Shown piece by piece: positions 27,625 through 36,865 of a stretch of 64,000 nt of DNA; the first letter of the stretch is position 1, and each line of letters begins with the position of its first letter. This DNA comes from JBEDUK01 sp963781595. Its GTDB lineage: Bacteria; Actinomycetota; UBA4738. The position numbers and the translations under genes were made by a program. The stretch spans positions 1,922,001 through 1,986,000 of the forward strand of contig CAWAGG010000006.1 in NCBI GenBank assembly GCA_963781595.1. The letters are read 5' to 3'. The notes beneath the pieces were generated by a model. It made no database searches, was not told the DNA's origin, and was given only the letters and a program-made list of their open reading frames with translations.

Positions 27625-30056
27625 ACGAGTGGTCCCTGGTCTACGACCGGTTCGATCCGTTGGAGGAGGGCCTGCGGGAGTCGCTGTGCACGCTCGGGAA
27701 CGGCTACTTCGCTACGCGGGGAGCCGCGTGCGAGTCGAGCGCCGACGATGTGCACTATCCAGGCACGTACGTCGCCGGGTGCTACGACCGCCTGACCACC
27801 CGGATCGCGGGGCGGGCGGTTGAGAACGAGGACCTGGTCAACGTCCCGAACTGGCTGCCGCTGACGTTCCGCCTCCCCGGTGGCCGGTGGTTCGACCTCA
27901 GCGATGTCGAAGTCCTGGACTTCCGGCAGGAGCTCGACCTGCGGCGGGGGATCCTGATCCGGAAGGTCCGGTTCGGGGACGCGGATGGGCGGCTCACCGG
28001 GTTCACCCAGCGCCGGCTGGTCAGCATGCGCGATCCCCACGTCGCCGGGATCCAGATGTCGATCGTGCCCGAGAACTGGTCCGGGCGCCTCGAGGTCCGC
28101 ACCGGCCTGGACGGCGGGGTCCGCAACGCGGGGGTTCCCCGGTATCGGGCGTTGCGAGGGGACCATCTCACCGGGGTGACCACCGGACGGGTCGATCCGG
28201 ACATCCAATGGCTCGAGGCCGAGACGCGTGGCTCGCGCATCCGGATCGCGGAGGCCGCGCGGACCCGGGTGTTCCGCGATGGCGAACCGGTACGCGCCGA
28301 GCGGCGTATCGTCGATGAGCCGGGGCGCACCGTCGATGCGATGCGCGTCGAGGTCGAGTCCGGAGTCCCCGTCACGATCGAGAAGCTCGTGTCGCTGTTC
28401 ACCTCTCGGGACCCAGCGATCTACGAGCCCGCGATCCAGGCCAGGGTGTGGGTGGATCACGTCGGCCGGTTCGACGAGGTGCTCGAGGCACACATCCAGG
28501 ATTGGGCGAGGCTGTGGAGCCGGTTCGACGTCCGGATCGAAGGGCCGCCACGATCGCAGGAGATCGTCCGCCTCCATGCGTTCCACGTCCTTCAGACCGT
28601 CTCCGAGAACACGATCGGGCTCGACGCGGGGGTTCCGGCCCGGGGGCTCCACGGGGAGGCTTACCGCGGGCACGTCTTCTGGGACGAGGTGTTCATCTTG
28701 CCGTACCTGAACCTCCGTCTGCCCATCCTCGCCCGGATGCCGCTCGAGTACCGGTACCGGCGTCTCCCGGAGGCTCGGTGGGCGGCCGCGCAGGCCGGCT
28801 ACCGGGGGGCGATGTTCCCATGGCAGAGCGGGAGCGATGGCAGGGAGGAGACCCAGGTCGTGCACCTCAACCCGCGGTCCGGCCGATGGCTTCCGGACCA
28901 TTCGCATCTCCAACGGCACATCAACATCGCCATCGCGTACAACGCGTGGCATCACTGGCAGGCCGTCGGCGACGTTCAGTTCCTCCGGTTCCGCCTGGCT
29001 CCGCTGATCATCGAGATCGCCCGCTTCTGGGCCAGCATCGCGACCCACGATCCCGGCCTCGATCGATACGTGGTCCGCGGCGTCATGGGCCCAGACGAGT
29101 ACCACGATTCCTACCCCGGCGCCGAGGAAGCGGGAGTCGACAACAACGCGTACACGAACGTGATGGCGGCATGGGTGCTCTGCCGGGCGTTGGAGATCCT
29201 CGACGGCCTCCCCGACCACTACCGGACCGAGCTTCGCGACAGCCTCGGCCTCTCCGCGGATGAGCTCGACCTGTTCGAACGGGTCAGCCGGGCGATGTAC
29301 GTCCCGTTCCACGACGGGGTGATCAGTCAGTTCGACGGGTACGCCGACCTGGAGGAGCTCGATTGGCTCGACTACCGCGAGCGGTACGGAGACATCCAGC
29401 GCCTCGATCGGATCCTGGAGGCGGAGGGCGATTCCACCAACCGGTACAAGGTGTCCAAGCAGGCGGACGTGCTGATGCTCTTCTACTTGCTCCCGGACGA
29501 CGAGCTGAGGGACCTGCTCGATCGCCTGGGGTATCGGTTCGCCCCCGATGCGGACATCCCGCGGAACGTGGAGTACTACCTGCGGCGCACCTCGGACGGA
29601 TCGACCCTGTCGCGCCTGGTCACCGCCTGGGTGCTCGCTCGCTGGGATCGGGGGCGCTCGTGGGACTTCTTCTCGAGCGCGCTCGAGAGCGACATCTCGG
29701 ATGTGCAGGGGGGCTCGACGCGCGAGGGCATCCACCTGGGGGCCATGGCCGGCACGCTCGATCTGGTGCAGCGTGTGTACGCGGGTGCGCAGATCCGCGA
29801 CGGCGTGCTCTGGCTCGACCCTCGGCTCCCGGAGCAGACGTCGGCGCTTGCCCTCAGCCTTCACTATCGCGGGCAGCGCCTGGACATCGAGATCGAGGGT
29901 CGCCGGCTCCGGGTCGCGGCGCGCCCGGGGACGTCGCTGCCGATCTCGCTCGGCCTGGCCGGCACCGTGGTCGAGCTCGCGCCGGGACGATCGTGCGAGA
30001 TCGAGCTGGGCGGGAGGCCGGGGCGTCGCGCCCCGGCGGGGCGACGCCGGACCTGA
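27621..30056 (+). CDS. Glycoside hydrolase family 65 phosphorylase (trehalose/kojibiose/maltose type)
   Basis: 811 residues, the usual GH65 length. An N-terminal beta-sandwich (LCTLGNGYFATRG) precedes an (alpha/alpha)6 barrel with GEAYRGHVFWDEVFILP, the general acid Glu in GVMGPDEYHDSY, KQADVLMLFYLL, and the phosphate-site run GGSTREGIHLGAMAGT. The phosphate-site Ser/Thr and the linked beta-phosphoglucomutase domain argue for a phosphorylase releasing beta-glucose-1-P. Trehalose is the likely substrate given the OtsB domain, but kojibiose or maltose cannot be excluded. The last ~20 residues are Arg/Gly-rich and variable. Confidence 0.9.
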   Translation: MNEWSLVYDRFDPLEEGLRESLCTLGNGYFATRGAACESSADDVHYPGTYVAGCYDRLTTRIAGRAVENEDLVNVPNWLPLTFRLPGGRWFDLSDVEVLDFRQELDLRRGILIRKVRFGDADGRLTGFTQRRLVSMRDPHVAGIQMSIVPENWSGRLEVRTGLDGGVRNAGVPRYRALRGDHLTGVTTGRVDPDIQWLEAETRGSRIRIAEAARTRVFRDGEPVRAERRIVDEPGRTVDAMRVEVESGVPVTIEKLVSLFTSRDPAIYEPAIQARVWVDHVGRFDEVLEAHIQDWARLWSRFDVRIEGPPRSQEIVRLHAFHVLQTVSENTIGLDAGVPARGLHGEAYRGHVFWDEVFILPYLNLRLPILARMPLEYRYRRLPEARWAAAQAGYRGAMFPWQSGSDGREETQVVHLNPRSGRWLPDHSHLQRHINIAIAYNAWHHWQAVGDVQFLRFRLAPLIIEIARFWASIATHDPGLDRYVVRGVMGPDEYHDSYPGAEEAGVDNNAYTNVMAAWVLCRALEILDGLPDHYRTELRDSLGLSADELDLFERVSRAMYVPFHDGVISQFDGYADLEELDWLDYRERYGDIQRLDRILEAEGDSTNRYKVSKQADVLMLFYLLPDDELRDLLDRLGYRFAPDADIPRNVEYYLRRTSDGSTLSRLVTAWVLARWDRGRSWDFFSSALESDISDVQGGSTREGIHLGAMAGTLDLVQRVYAGAQIRDGVLWLDPRLPEQTSALALSLHYRGQRLDIEIEGRRLRVAARPGTSLPISLGLAGTVVELAPGRSCEIELGGRPGRRAPAGRRRT

Positions 30057-30124
30057 GGGTACTGCGGCGCGCGCACCTCGGCCGCACGCGAGCGGCAGGG
30101 CGCGGATCGCGAGCGGAACGCGGC

Positions 30125-30880
30125 TCAGCGCGCGGCGGTCGCCGGCGCACCGCGCAGGGTCACGCCGAAGACCTCGCCGAAGGTGCGTTCGACGAGCGAG
30201 GCCATCCGGTCGACGGGTATGGGCCTGTCCGCCAGCCGTGAAAGGGTGGTCACGCCCGTGTCGGTCAGCCCGCACGGCACGATCGCGTCGAACCACGACA
30301 GGTCGGTCGTGCAGTTCAGCGCGAACCCGTGCAGCGTCACCCGCATCCGCATCACCCGAACCCCGATCGCGCAGACCTTCCGGTCGCCCGCCCACACGCC
30401 GGCGTTCGCCGGGTTCCGGCCGAGCCCGTGCACGCCCGCGTCGGCCGCTGCCCGGATCACGGCCTCCTCGAGGTCGTGCACGTACCGCTGCGCGTCGGGC
30501 CGAACCCCGAGGTCCACGATCGGGTAACCGACGAGCTGTCCCGGGCCGTGGAACGTCACGCTCCCACCACGGTCGATCAGGTGGAGCTCGGCCCCAGCCT
30601 CACGGATGCGTGACTCGGTCCACACGACGTGCTCGGGCTTCCACCGTCGCCCGGCCGTGTAGACGGGCGGGTGCTCGCACAGGATCAGGGTGTCCGGAAC
30701 CTCCCCGCGCAGCCGACGTTCGGCCAGCGAATGCATCAGCTCGAACGCCTCGGAGTACGGCGTCAGCCCCGGCAACCGGATGAGCTCCATAGCCCGGGAG
30801 GGGGCGGCGGTGGAGCCCACTTCCACGATCTCGTGAGCGGAACCGCCGCCCCCCCGCGGGGTAGGCGCAACCGTCGTCAT
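30125..30880 (-). CDS. lipB: Octanoyl-[acyl carrier protein]:protein octanoyltransferase
   Basis: 251 residues from ATG 30880, which overlaps the E2 stop as ATGA. ATG 30790 would give a more usual ~221 residues starting MELIRLPG, and the extra N-terminal 30 residues are Gly/Ser/Ala-rich and unconserved. It transfers octanoate from ACP to lipoyl domains. Motifs are TAGRRWKPEH, SVTFHGPGQLVGYPIVDL, the catalytic Lys in DRKVCAIGVR and the catalytic Cys in AIVPCGLTD. It supplies LipA and is third in the E3-E2-lipB operon. Confidence 0.93.
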   Translation of the reverse strand: MTTVAPTPRGGGGSAHEIVEVGSTAAPSRAMELIRLPGLTPYSEAFELMHSLAERRLRGEVPDTLILCEHPPVYTAGRRWKPEHVVWTESRIREAGAELHLIDRGGSVTFHGPGQLVGYPIVDLGVRPDAQRYVHDLEEAVIRAAADAGVHGLGRNPANAGVWAGDRKVCAIGVRVMRMRVTLHGFALNCTTDLSWFDAIVPCGLTDTGVTTLSRLADRPIPVDRMASLVERTFGEVFGVTLRGAPATAAR

Positions 30881-32304
30881 GCGCCCCTGGCGGGCAGCCC
30901 GACCTCCGGCCCGAAGTCCCACGTCTCGAGGTTCTCCTTCAGCCTCCCGAGGAACTTCGCCGCCGTCGCCCCGTCGATCACGCGGTGATCCCATGACATC
31001 GACAGGTACACCATGTGCCGGATCGCGATCGCGTCGTCGATAACCACCGGCCGTTTCTCGATCGCGTCGAACGCCAGGATCGCGGTCTGCGGCTGGTTGA
31101 TGATCGGCACCGACATGATCGAACCGAACGGGCCTGGGTTCGTGATCGTGAACGTCCCGCCGTGGACGTCGTCCGGCATCAGCTTCTTGGTCCGCGCGCG
31201 CGTCGCCACGTCGTTGACCGCGCGTGCGAGCCCCACCACGTTCATCGTGTCCGCGCCCTTCACCACCGGCACGATCAGTCCGTCGTCGAGCGCCACGGCG
31301 ATCCCGAGGTTCACGTAGCGCTTGATGATCAGCTGGTCGCCACGGAGCTCGGCGTTGACGTCGGGGAACTCCAAGAGCGCCTCGCACACCGCGCGTGCGA
31401 CGAACGGCATGAACGTGAGGTTGATCCCTTCGCGCGCCTTGAAGGCGTCCTTCGCGGCGCCCCGGACCCGGACGGCGTTCTCCATGTTGACCTCGACCAG
31501 GTTCCACGCGCGCGCGGAGGTCTGCATCGAGGCGACCATGTGCTGGGCGATCGTCTGGCGCATCCGGGTGAGTGGGATCGCCTCCTCCGCGCCGGCGAGG
31601 GCGGCAGCCTGGCCGGCCGCCACGCCGGGGGCGGTCGGCTGCGGGATCGGGATGGGGGAGGGGACCGGCTCGGGTGGCTCGGGCCGCGGCGCGGGTTCGG
31701 GTTGCGGCTGCTCACCGCGTGATGCGATGTACGTCTCAACATCCTTCTTCGTTACGCGCCCGCCGGTCCCGGTGCCGGGGACGTAGGACAGGTCGAGGCC
31801 GTGCTCGTCGGCCAGGCGCCGGACGAGGGGCGAGAGGATCTGGCTCCTCGGCCCCGCCTCGGCGGCAGGGACCGCGGGCGGAGCGGCCGCCGGCGGAGCG
31901 GCCGCCGGCGGAGCGGCCGCCGGAGCCGCGACCGCACCCGGTGTCGCCGTGGCGGGCGGCGCGGCCTCGGGTGCCGCGGGTGCCGGGACGGCCGCCGGAT
32001 CCGGCGCGCTCGCGGCGGCCGCGGCAGCGGCCGCGGTGCCGCCCCCCCCGGATACCGGGCCCGCGCCGTCGGCGTCGATCTGCGCGACCTCCGTGCCGAC
32101 GCTCACCGTCTCGCCTTCCGGCACGGAGATCTTCACGAGCGTCCCGCCGATCGGGGAAGGCACCTCGGTGTCGACCTTGTCGGTCGAGATCTCGAACAGC
32201 GGCTCGTCGCGTTCGATCGTCTCGCCCTCGTTCTTGAGCCACTTCGTGATCGTTCCTTCGACGACGGTCTCGCCGAGCTGGGGCATCGTCACCGGGGTCG
32301 CCAC
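30877..32304 (-). CDS. Dihydrolipoamide acyltransferase (E2) of a 2-oxo acid dehydrogenase complex
   Basis: 475 residues. One lipoyl domain (residues 1-80, lipoyl Lys in EISTDKVDTEVPSP) is followed by a long Ala/Pro linker, a peripheral-subunit-binding domain (SPLVRRLADEHGLDL then GTGGRVTKKDVETYI), a second Pro-rich linker, and the catalytic domain with SMSWDHRVIDGA near the C-terminus. It forms the complex core that receives acyl groups from E1. The GTG start at 32304 is fixed by the lipoyl-domain start ATPVTMPQLGE. It lies 21 bases after the E3 gene. Confidence 0.93.
   Translation of the reverse strand: MATPVTMPQLGETVVEGTITKWLKNEGETIERDEPLFEISTDKVDTEVPSPIGGTLVKISVPEGETVSVGTEVAQIDADGAGPVSGGGGTAAAAAAAASAPDPAAVPAPAAPEAAPPATATPGAVAAPAAAPPAAAPPAAAPPAVPAAEAGPRSQILSPLVRRLADEHGLDLSYVPGTGTGGRVTKKDVETYIASRGEQPQPEPAPRPEPPEPVPSPIPIPQPTAPGVAAGQAAALAGAEEAIPLTRMRQTIAQHMVASMQTSARAWNLVEVNMENAVRVRGAAKDAFKAREGINLTFMPFVARAVCEALLEFPDVNAELRGDQLIIKRYVNLGIAVALDDGLIVPVVKGADTMNVVGLARAVNDVATRARTKKLMPDDVHGGTFTITNPGPFGSIMSVPIINQPQTAILAFDAIEKRPVVIDDAIAIRHMVYLSMSWDHRVIDGATAAKFLGRLKENLETWDFGPEVGLPARGA
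31877..31921 (-). repeat. Three exact 15-base tandem repeats in the E2 linker
   Basis: The plus-strand unit GGCGGAGCGGCCGCC occurs three times without change. It encodes the APPAA repeats of the flexible linker after the lipoyl domain. Copy number may vary between strains by slippage without breaking the frame. Confidence 0.8.
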
Positions 32305-32325
32305 GTCAGCCTCCGTTCGGTTCGT

Positions 32326-33711
32326 TCACATCGTGTGGAGCGGCTTGCCGGCGAGCGAAAGCATCGCCTCGCCGATGCCCTCCGACAGCGTCGGGTGCGG
32401 GTGGATCAGCGCCGCGACGTCGTCGGCGGTCGCCTCCCAGTTGTACATGAGCTCGGCCTCGGCGACGAGCTCGGTGACGTGCGGCCCGACCATGTGGACC
32501 CCGAGGATCTGGCGCGAGCCCTTATCGGCGACGACCTTGATCGAACCGCCCTCGCCGATGATGTTCGCCTTCGCGAGGACCGAGAGCATGACCTTCTTCA
32601 CCTCGAGGTCGTACCCATGGTCGCGCGCCTGGGCCTCGGTGAGCCCCACCGAGGAGATCTCGGGCTGCGAGAACGTGACCTTCGGGATGCCCGCGTAGTC
32701 GATCTCGGGCGGGTCGAGGCCCGCCGTGCGCTCGGCCACCGCCATCCCCTCCAGGAACGATGAATGCGCGAGCTGGAGCGGGGTGAACGCCGCGTCGCCG
32801 ACCGCCCAGACGTGCGGCACGTTCGTCTGGAGCTGCCCGTCGACCTTCACGTAGCCGCGTTCGAGCGCGACGCCCGCGTCCTCCAGACCCAGGCCGTCGG
32901 TGATCGGCCCGCGGCCGACCGCCACGAGGCACAGGTCCGCGGAGGCGGTCTCGGCCGGCTTGCCGTTCGGTTCGAACGTGACCTCGACGTGCGAACCGGC
33001 GTCCTTGACGTCCAGGACCTTCGCGTCGGCGACGGTCGTGATGCCACGCTTCTTGTACTCGCGGGCCGCCTCTCTCGAGACGTCCTCGTCCTCGAGGGGC
33101 ACGATGCGCGGGAGCGCTTCGACGACCGTGACCGTCGCGCCGAACGAACGGAACACCGTGGCGAACTCCATCCCGATCGCGCCGGCGCCGATGATCACCA
33201 CGGAGGAGGGGAGCGCGGGCAGCGTCCAGATCTGGTCGCTCGTGACGATCCGCTCGGTGATCTCCAGGCCGGGCAGGAGCCGAGGGAACGATCCCGTCGC
33301 CAGCACGACGTCCGTCGCCTGAACGCGCCGGCCGTCAACCTCGACGGCAGGCCCGGCGACCAGTCGCGCCGTGCCCTGGATCACGTCGATCTTCCGCGCC
33401 TTGATCAGGCCGGTGAGGCCGGAGACCTTCTTGTCGACGATGTGCTCCTCGTAGGACTTCACCGACGGCCAGTCCACCTCGCCTGACGCCCGGATCCCCC
33501 ACTCGTCGGAGCGCTCGACCACGTCCATCACGTGGGCCGCCTCGAGGAACGCCTTCGAGGGGATGCAGCCGCGCTGCAGGCACGTCCCGCCCAGCCGCGC
33601 GTCCCGGTCGACCAGCGCGACGCGCCTGCCGAGCACCGCCGCCCGGAGCGCCGTCGCGTAGCCGCCCGTCCCGGCGCCCACGACGATCAGGTCGTAGCCG
33701 TCCTCCGCCAC
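32326..33711 (-). CDS. lpdA: Dihydrolipoyl dehydrogenase (E3)
   Basis: 461 residues. The FAD site is DLIVVGAGTGGYATALRAA, the redox disulfide is GGTCLQRGCIPSK, the NAD site is VVIIGAGAIGMEFA, and the C-terminal catalytic pair is AALIHPHPTLSE. It re-oxidises dihydrolipoyl groups of E2 and may also serve the glycine cleavage system, whose gcvT is divergent from it. The start is GTG 33711, with GGGAGG 8 bases upstream. TAGTAT (33755-33750, minus strand) is a plausible -10 box. Confidence 0.93.
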   Translation of the reverse strand: MAEDGYDLIVVGAGTGGYATALRAAVLGRRVALVDRDARLGGTCLQRGCIPSKAFLEAAHVMDVVERSDEWGIRASGEVDWPSVKSYEEHIVDKKVSGLTGLIKARKIDVIQGTARLVAGPAVEVDGRRVQATDVVLATGSFPRLLPGLEITERIVTSDQIWTLPALPSSVVIIGAGAIGMEFATVFRSFGATVTVVEALPRIVPLEDEDVSREAAREYKKRGITTVADAKVLDVKDAGSHVEVTFEPNGKPAETASADLCLVAVGRGPITDGLGLEDAGVALERGYVKVDGQLQTNVPHVWAVGDAAFTPLQLAHSSFLEGMAVAERTAGLDPPEIDYAGIPKVTFSQPEISSVGLTEAQARDHGYDLEVKKVMLSVLAKANIIGEGGSIKVVADKGSRQILGVHMVGPHVTELVAEAELMYNWEATADDVAALIHPHPTLSEGIGEAMLSLAGKPLHTM

Positions 33712-33785
33712 CCTCTCGAACCTCCCTGGTCGGGGTACGCTGTCGGGCCATACTACCGCCGCTCGCGAGAGGGCTTTCCGACACG

Positions 33786-34907
33786 ATGACCGAGGACACG
33801 CAGGTCTCGGGAGCCGAACTCCAGCACTCTCCGCTCGAGTCTGAACACCGCGCGCTCGGTGCGAAGCTCGGTCCGTTCGCCGGCTGGCTGATGCCGATCG
33901 AATATCCGACGGGAACGATCGCGGAACACACCGCGGTCCGCGAGGCGCTCGGGATGTTCGACGTCTCGCACATGGGCAAGTTCATCGCGTCGGGGCCAGG
34001 GGCGCTCTCGGCGCTGCAGCGAGCGTTCACGAACGATATCTCGCGGATCGCGGTCGGTGGCGCCCAGTACGGGATGGCTCTGAACGACGACGGCGGGATC
34101 GTCGACGACCTGATCGTCTACCGGCTCGGCGAGGAGCGCTTCCTCGTCGTGCCGAACGCCGCCAACGTGGGGACGGTCTACGCGTCGTTCGCGGCGCAGG
34201 TCGGCGACGACGTGGAGTCGGGCATGATGCACGACTGGACGTTGATCGCGGTGCAGGGCCCGCGCTCGCCGGAGGTGGTCGGCGCGCTGTTCCCCGACGC
34301 GCTGCCGCTCGCGTACATGCACTGCACCGAGAGCACGTGGCAGGGCGAGCCCGCGGTCGCGTCCCGGAGCGGCTACACGGGCGAACGCGGCTACGAGCTG
34401 TTCGTCCCGTCGTCCCTGGCGATCGACCTCTGGCATTCGCTCCTGGACATCGGGATCCCGTTCGGGTTGATGCCCGCCGGGCTCGGGGCGCGCGACACCC
34501 TCAGGACCGAGATGGGCTATCCGCTGCACGGCAACGACATCTCGCCGGATCGAACGCCCCTCGAGGCCGGCCTCGGGTGGGCCGTATCCTTCGACAAGGG
34601 CGACTTCGTCGGACGGGATGCGCTGGTCCGCCAGCGCGAGGCGGGCGTCCCGGCTCGCCTGTGGGGCCTGCAGATGGAGGGCCGGCTGATCCCGCGGCCG
34701 CACTACGAGGTCTTCCGAGCCGAGGAGCGGGTCGGCGAGACCACGAGCGGGACGTTCTCGCCGACGCTCCGGCGGGGGATCGCCCTCGCCTACCTGTCGC
34801 CCGTCGCGCGGTTCGCTCCTGGCGACCGGGTCGAGGTCGACATCCGCGGCCGCCGGGGCTACGCGATCGTCGTCAAGCCGCCGTTCGTCGACGCCAGCCC
34901 GCGATAG
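33786..34907 (+). CDS. gcvT: Aminomethyltransferase (glycine cleavage T protein)
   Basis: 373 residues, full length. Conserved segments are GAKLGPFAGWLMPIEYP, MFDVSHMGKF, the NDISRIAVGGAQYGMALND folate-binding stretch, SRSGYTGERGYELFVP, and GLGARDTLRTEMGYPLHGND. It transfers the methylene of lipoyl-bound aminomethyl to tetrahydrofolate. GcvH and GcvP are not in this window. The E3 gene next door is shared by this pathway. No glycine riboswitch is visible in the 74-base upstream gap. Confidence 0.93.
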   Translation: MTEDTQVSGAELQHSPLESEHRALGAKLGPFAGWLMPIEYPTGTIAEHTAVREALGMFDVSHMGKFIASGPGALSALQRAFTNDISRIAVGGAQYGMALNDDGGIVDDLIVYRLGEERFLVVPNAANVGTVYASFAAQVGDDVESGMMHDWTLIAVQGPRSPEVVGALFPDALPLAYMHCTESTWQGEPAVASRSGYTGERGYELFVPSSLAIDLWHSLLDIGIPFGLMPAGLGARDTLRTEMGYPLHGNDISPDRTPLEAGLGWAVSFDKGDFVGRDALVRQREAGVPARLWGLQMEGRLIPRPHYEVFRAEERVGETTSGTFSPTLRRGIALAYLSPVARFAPGDRVEVDIRGRRGYAIVVKPPFVDASPR

Positions 34908-35904
34908 TCAGTCTGGCGTACCTTCTCCGCGCGGTCGTCAGAGCCGGCCGGCCATCCGCGCACCGGGCGTGTCCGGCCGGGCGTTCCGGGCGCCGACCGC
35001 GCCTTTCGCCGCAGAACCCCGCGGGCCTGCGCGGCCCGTGGCACGAAGTCCCGCACGCCGAGCGACGGGATGAAGGTCGGAGCATGCCGCGGCGCCATGT
35101 TCACCTCGAACGCGTACGCGAGCTTGATCAGCGTGGGCTCGCTCCACCTGGTGCCGATGAACGCGATCCCCACGGGGAGTTCGTCGAACGAGTAGCCGGC
35201 CAGGATGTTGATGCTCGGGTACCCGGCGACGGCGGCCGGCGTCGAGCTGGCGGTCAGGAAGTGGTCGCCGTTGACCAGGTCGGTCGTCCATGGCGGGCCG
35301 CCCGTCAGCGACACGATCGCGTCGAGGCCGTTCGCCGCCAGCGTGTCGTCGATCGCCGCGCGCATCACCGGCCCGGAGTCGTCGAGCGCCTGGAGGTGCG
35401 CCGGGTCGTCCAGGCCGTCCGTCGCCTGGGCGATCTCGAAGATCTCCTGCGCGAACCACGGCATCTCGCTGTCGGCGTGCGCTTGGTCGTACGCGATCAG
35501 GTCCTTCAGCGAACGTACGCCGGACTTCGTCAGGCCCTTCAGGTAGGCGTTCACGTCGTGCTTGAACTCGAACAGCAGCACCGTGAACTCCGGGTCGAAC
35601 ACGTCGTTCACGTTCGGGATGTCCGTGGGATCGACGATCGTTGCGCCGAGTGACGCCATCGCCTCGAACGCGGCGTCGGCGATCGCGTCGCCCTCGGGTG
35701 AGATGCCGAACACGCCGTCGCGCCAGACACCGATCCGGGCGCCCTGCAGCCCGTTCGGGTCGAGGAACTGCGTGTAGTCCCGGTAGAAGTGACCCTTGCT
35801 GTCCTTCGTCGCACGGTCTCGCTGATCGACCCCGACGATGGCGCCCAGGACGTCGCCGCGTCCGCGACGCTGCGACACATCGGGCCCGTCACGTCCAGCT
35901 GGGG
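34859..35904 (-). pseudogene. Amidase-signature family remnant, frameshifted and truncated
   Basis: The C-terminal ~300 residues of an amidase are recognisable (YRDYTQFLDPNGLQGARIGVW, AGYPSINILAGYSFDELPVG, IPSLGVRDF). The N-terminal half with the Ser-Ser-Lys catalytic core is missing. At about 35850 the reading frame shifts: GPMCRSVADAAT lies in one frame and VLGAIVGVDQRD continues in another. An in-frame TAA (35907-35905) closes the upstream side. The open frame runs ~65 residues past the family's usual end and overlaps gcvT by 49 bases, so the native stop is also gone. Confidence 0.8.
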
Positions 35905-35967
35905 TTAGACCACGGTCCTACTCCTCGCGGCACCACCGGGCAAACGCGCAGGTCGGGAACGATGTCG

Positions 35968-36855
35968 TTACCTGGCGACGGGGCAGGACGGATCGCGTCC
36001 CCATTCGTCCCATGATGCGTCGTAGAGCCGAACGTCTCCGACACCGGCGCTCGTCAACGCGAACAGGAGGGCCGAGGCGGAGATGCCGACCCCGCAGTAC
36101 GTGATCACCCGCATCCCCTCGCGCACCCCCGCCTCAGCGAAGAGCGATCGCAGGTCCGCCGGCGGCCGGAGGGTGCCGTCGGCCCGGTAGAGGGCGTCCG
36201 CCGGAACGCTCCGGGCCCACGGGACGTGCCCGGCCCGCAGGTCGCCTCGTGGGGTTCGGGCGATGCCGTCCGCGTCGGCGGCGACCGGTCCGGTCTCGAA
36301 CCACACCGCCTCGCCGCGGTACTGCTCCGGCGGCCGGGAGTCGAGCACCAGGATCGACGGGTCACCTTCGGCCGCGGCGACGTCGTCCGCCGATGCGACG
36401 AGGGGCTCGCGCGCCCGCGCGGTCCACGTCCCAGCGGACCGTCCCAGGCGACGGGTCAGATCCGAGGCCCCGCGCTCGAGCTCGTGGCCGCCGGAGACCC
36501 AGCGGTCGAGCCCTCCGTCGAGGACCCTGACCTGGTCGTGACCGTAGACACGGCACGCCCACCAGAGCCGGAACGGCCCGGAGCCGTGTTCGTCCGCGTA
36601 GGCGACCACGGTGGTTCGGTCGCCGATGCCCAGTCGCCGCATGGTCGCCGCGTACCGCGACGGTGGCGCCAGCATGAACGCGCGTCGATCTTCGGGGTCG
36701 ACGAGGTCGGTCGTCCAATCGCAGAACATCGCGCCGGGGACGTGACCCGCCTCGTACCGTGCCCGGGCCGAACCGTCCTCACGCCATCGCAGGTCCACCG
36801 GCACCAGGTCCGGATCCTCGAGGCGATCGGCGAGCCACGCCGGCGTGACGAGCAT
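35968..36855 (-). CDS. Sulfurtransferase, two rhodanese domains
   Basis: 295 residues with tandem rhodanese folds. The N-terminal domain is inactive. The C-terminal one has the loop YCGVGISASALLFAL with the catalytic Cys in the CGxGxxAS form, which is typical of the 3-mercaptopyruvate sulfurtransferase side of the family. It moves sulfane sulfur to cyanide or thiol acceptors in the cytoplasm. The start is ATG 36855, with AGGGGTAAGG 8 bases upstream. ATG 36882 lies inside the upstream SGNH gene and has no ribosome site. Confidence 0.88.
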   Translation of the reverse strand: MLVTPAWLADRLEDPDLVPVDLRWREDGSARARYEAGHVPGAMFCDWTTDLVDPEDRRAFMLAPPSRYAATMRRLGIGDRTTVVAYADEHGSGPFRLWWACRVYGHDQVRVLDGGLDRWVSGGHELERGASDLTRRLGRSAGTWTARAREPLVASADDVAAAEGDPSILVLDSRPPEQYRGEAVWFETGPVAADADGIARTPRGDLRAGHVPWARSVPADALYRADGTLRPPADLRSLFAEAGVREGMRVITYCGVGISASALLFALTSAGVGDVRLYDASWDEWGRDPSCPVAR

Positions 36856-36865
36856 GAGCTCGGCC

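Noticed and set aside
31861..31930. Short regular repeats as a possible CRISPR array or mobile element end
   Set aside because: They are contiguous 15-base units without spacers, in frame inside the E2 linker, coding Ala/Pro.
33712..33785. A glycine riboswitch before gcvT
   Set aside because: Only 74 bases are available and none of the conserved glycine-aptamer core is present.
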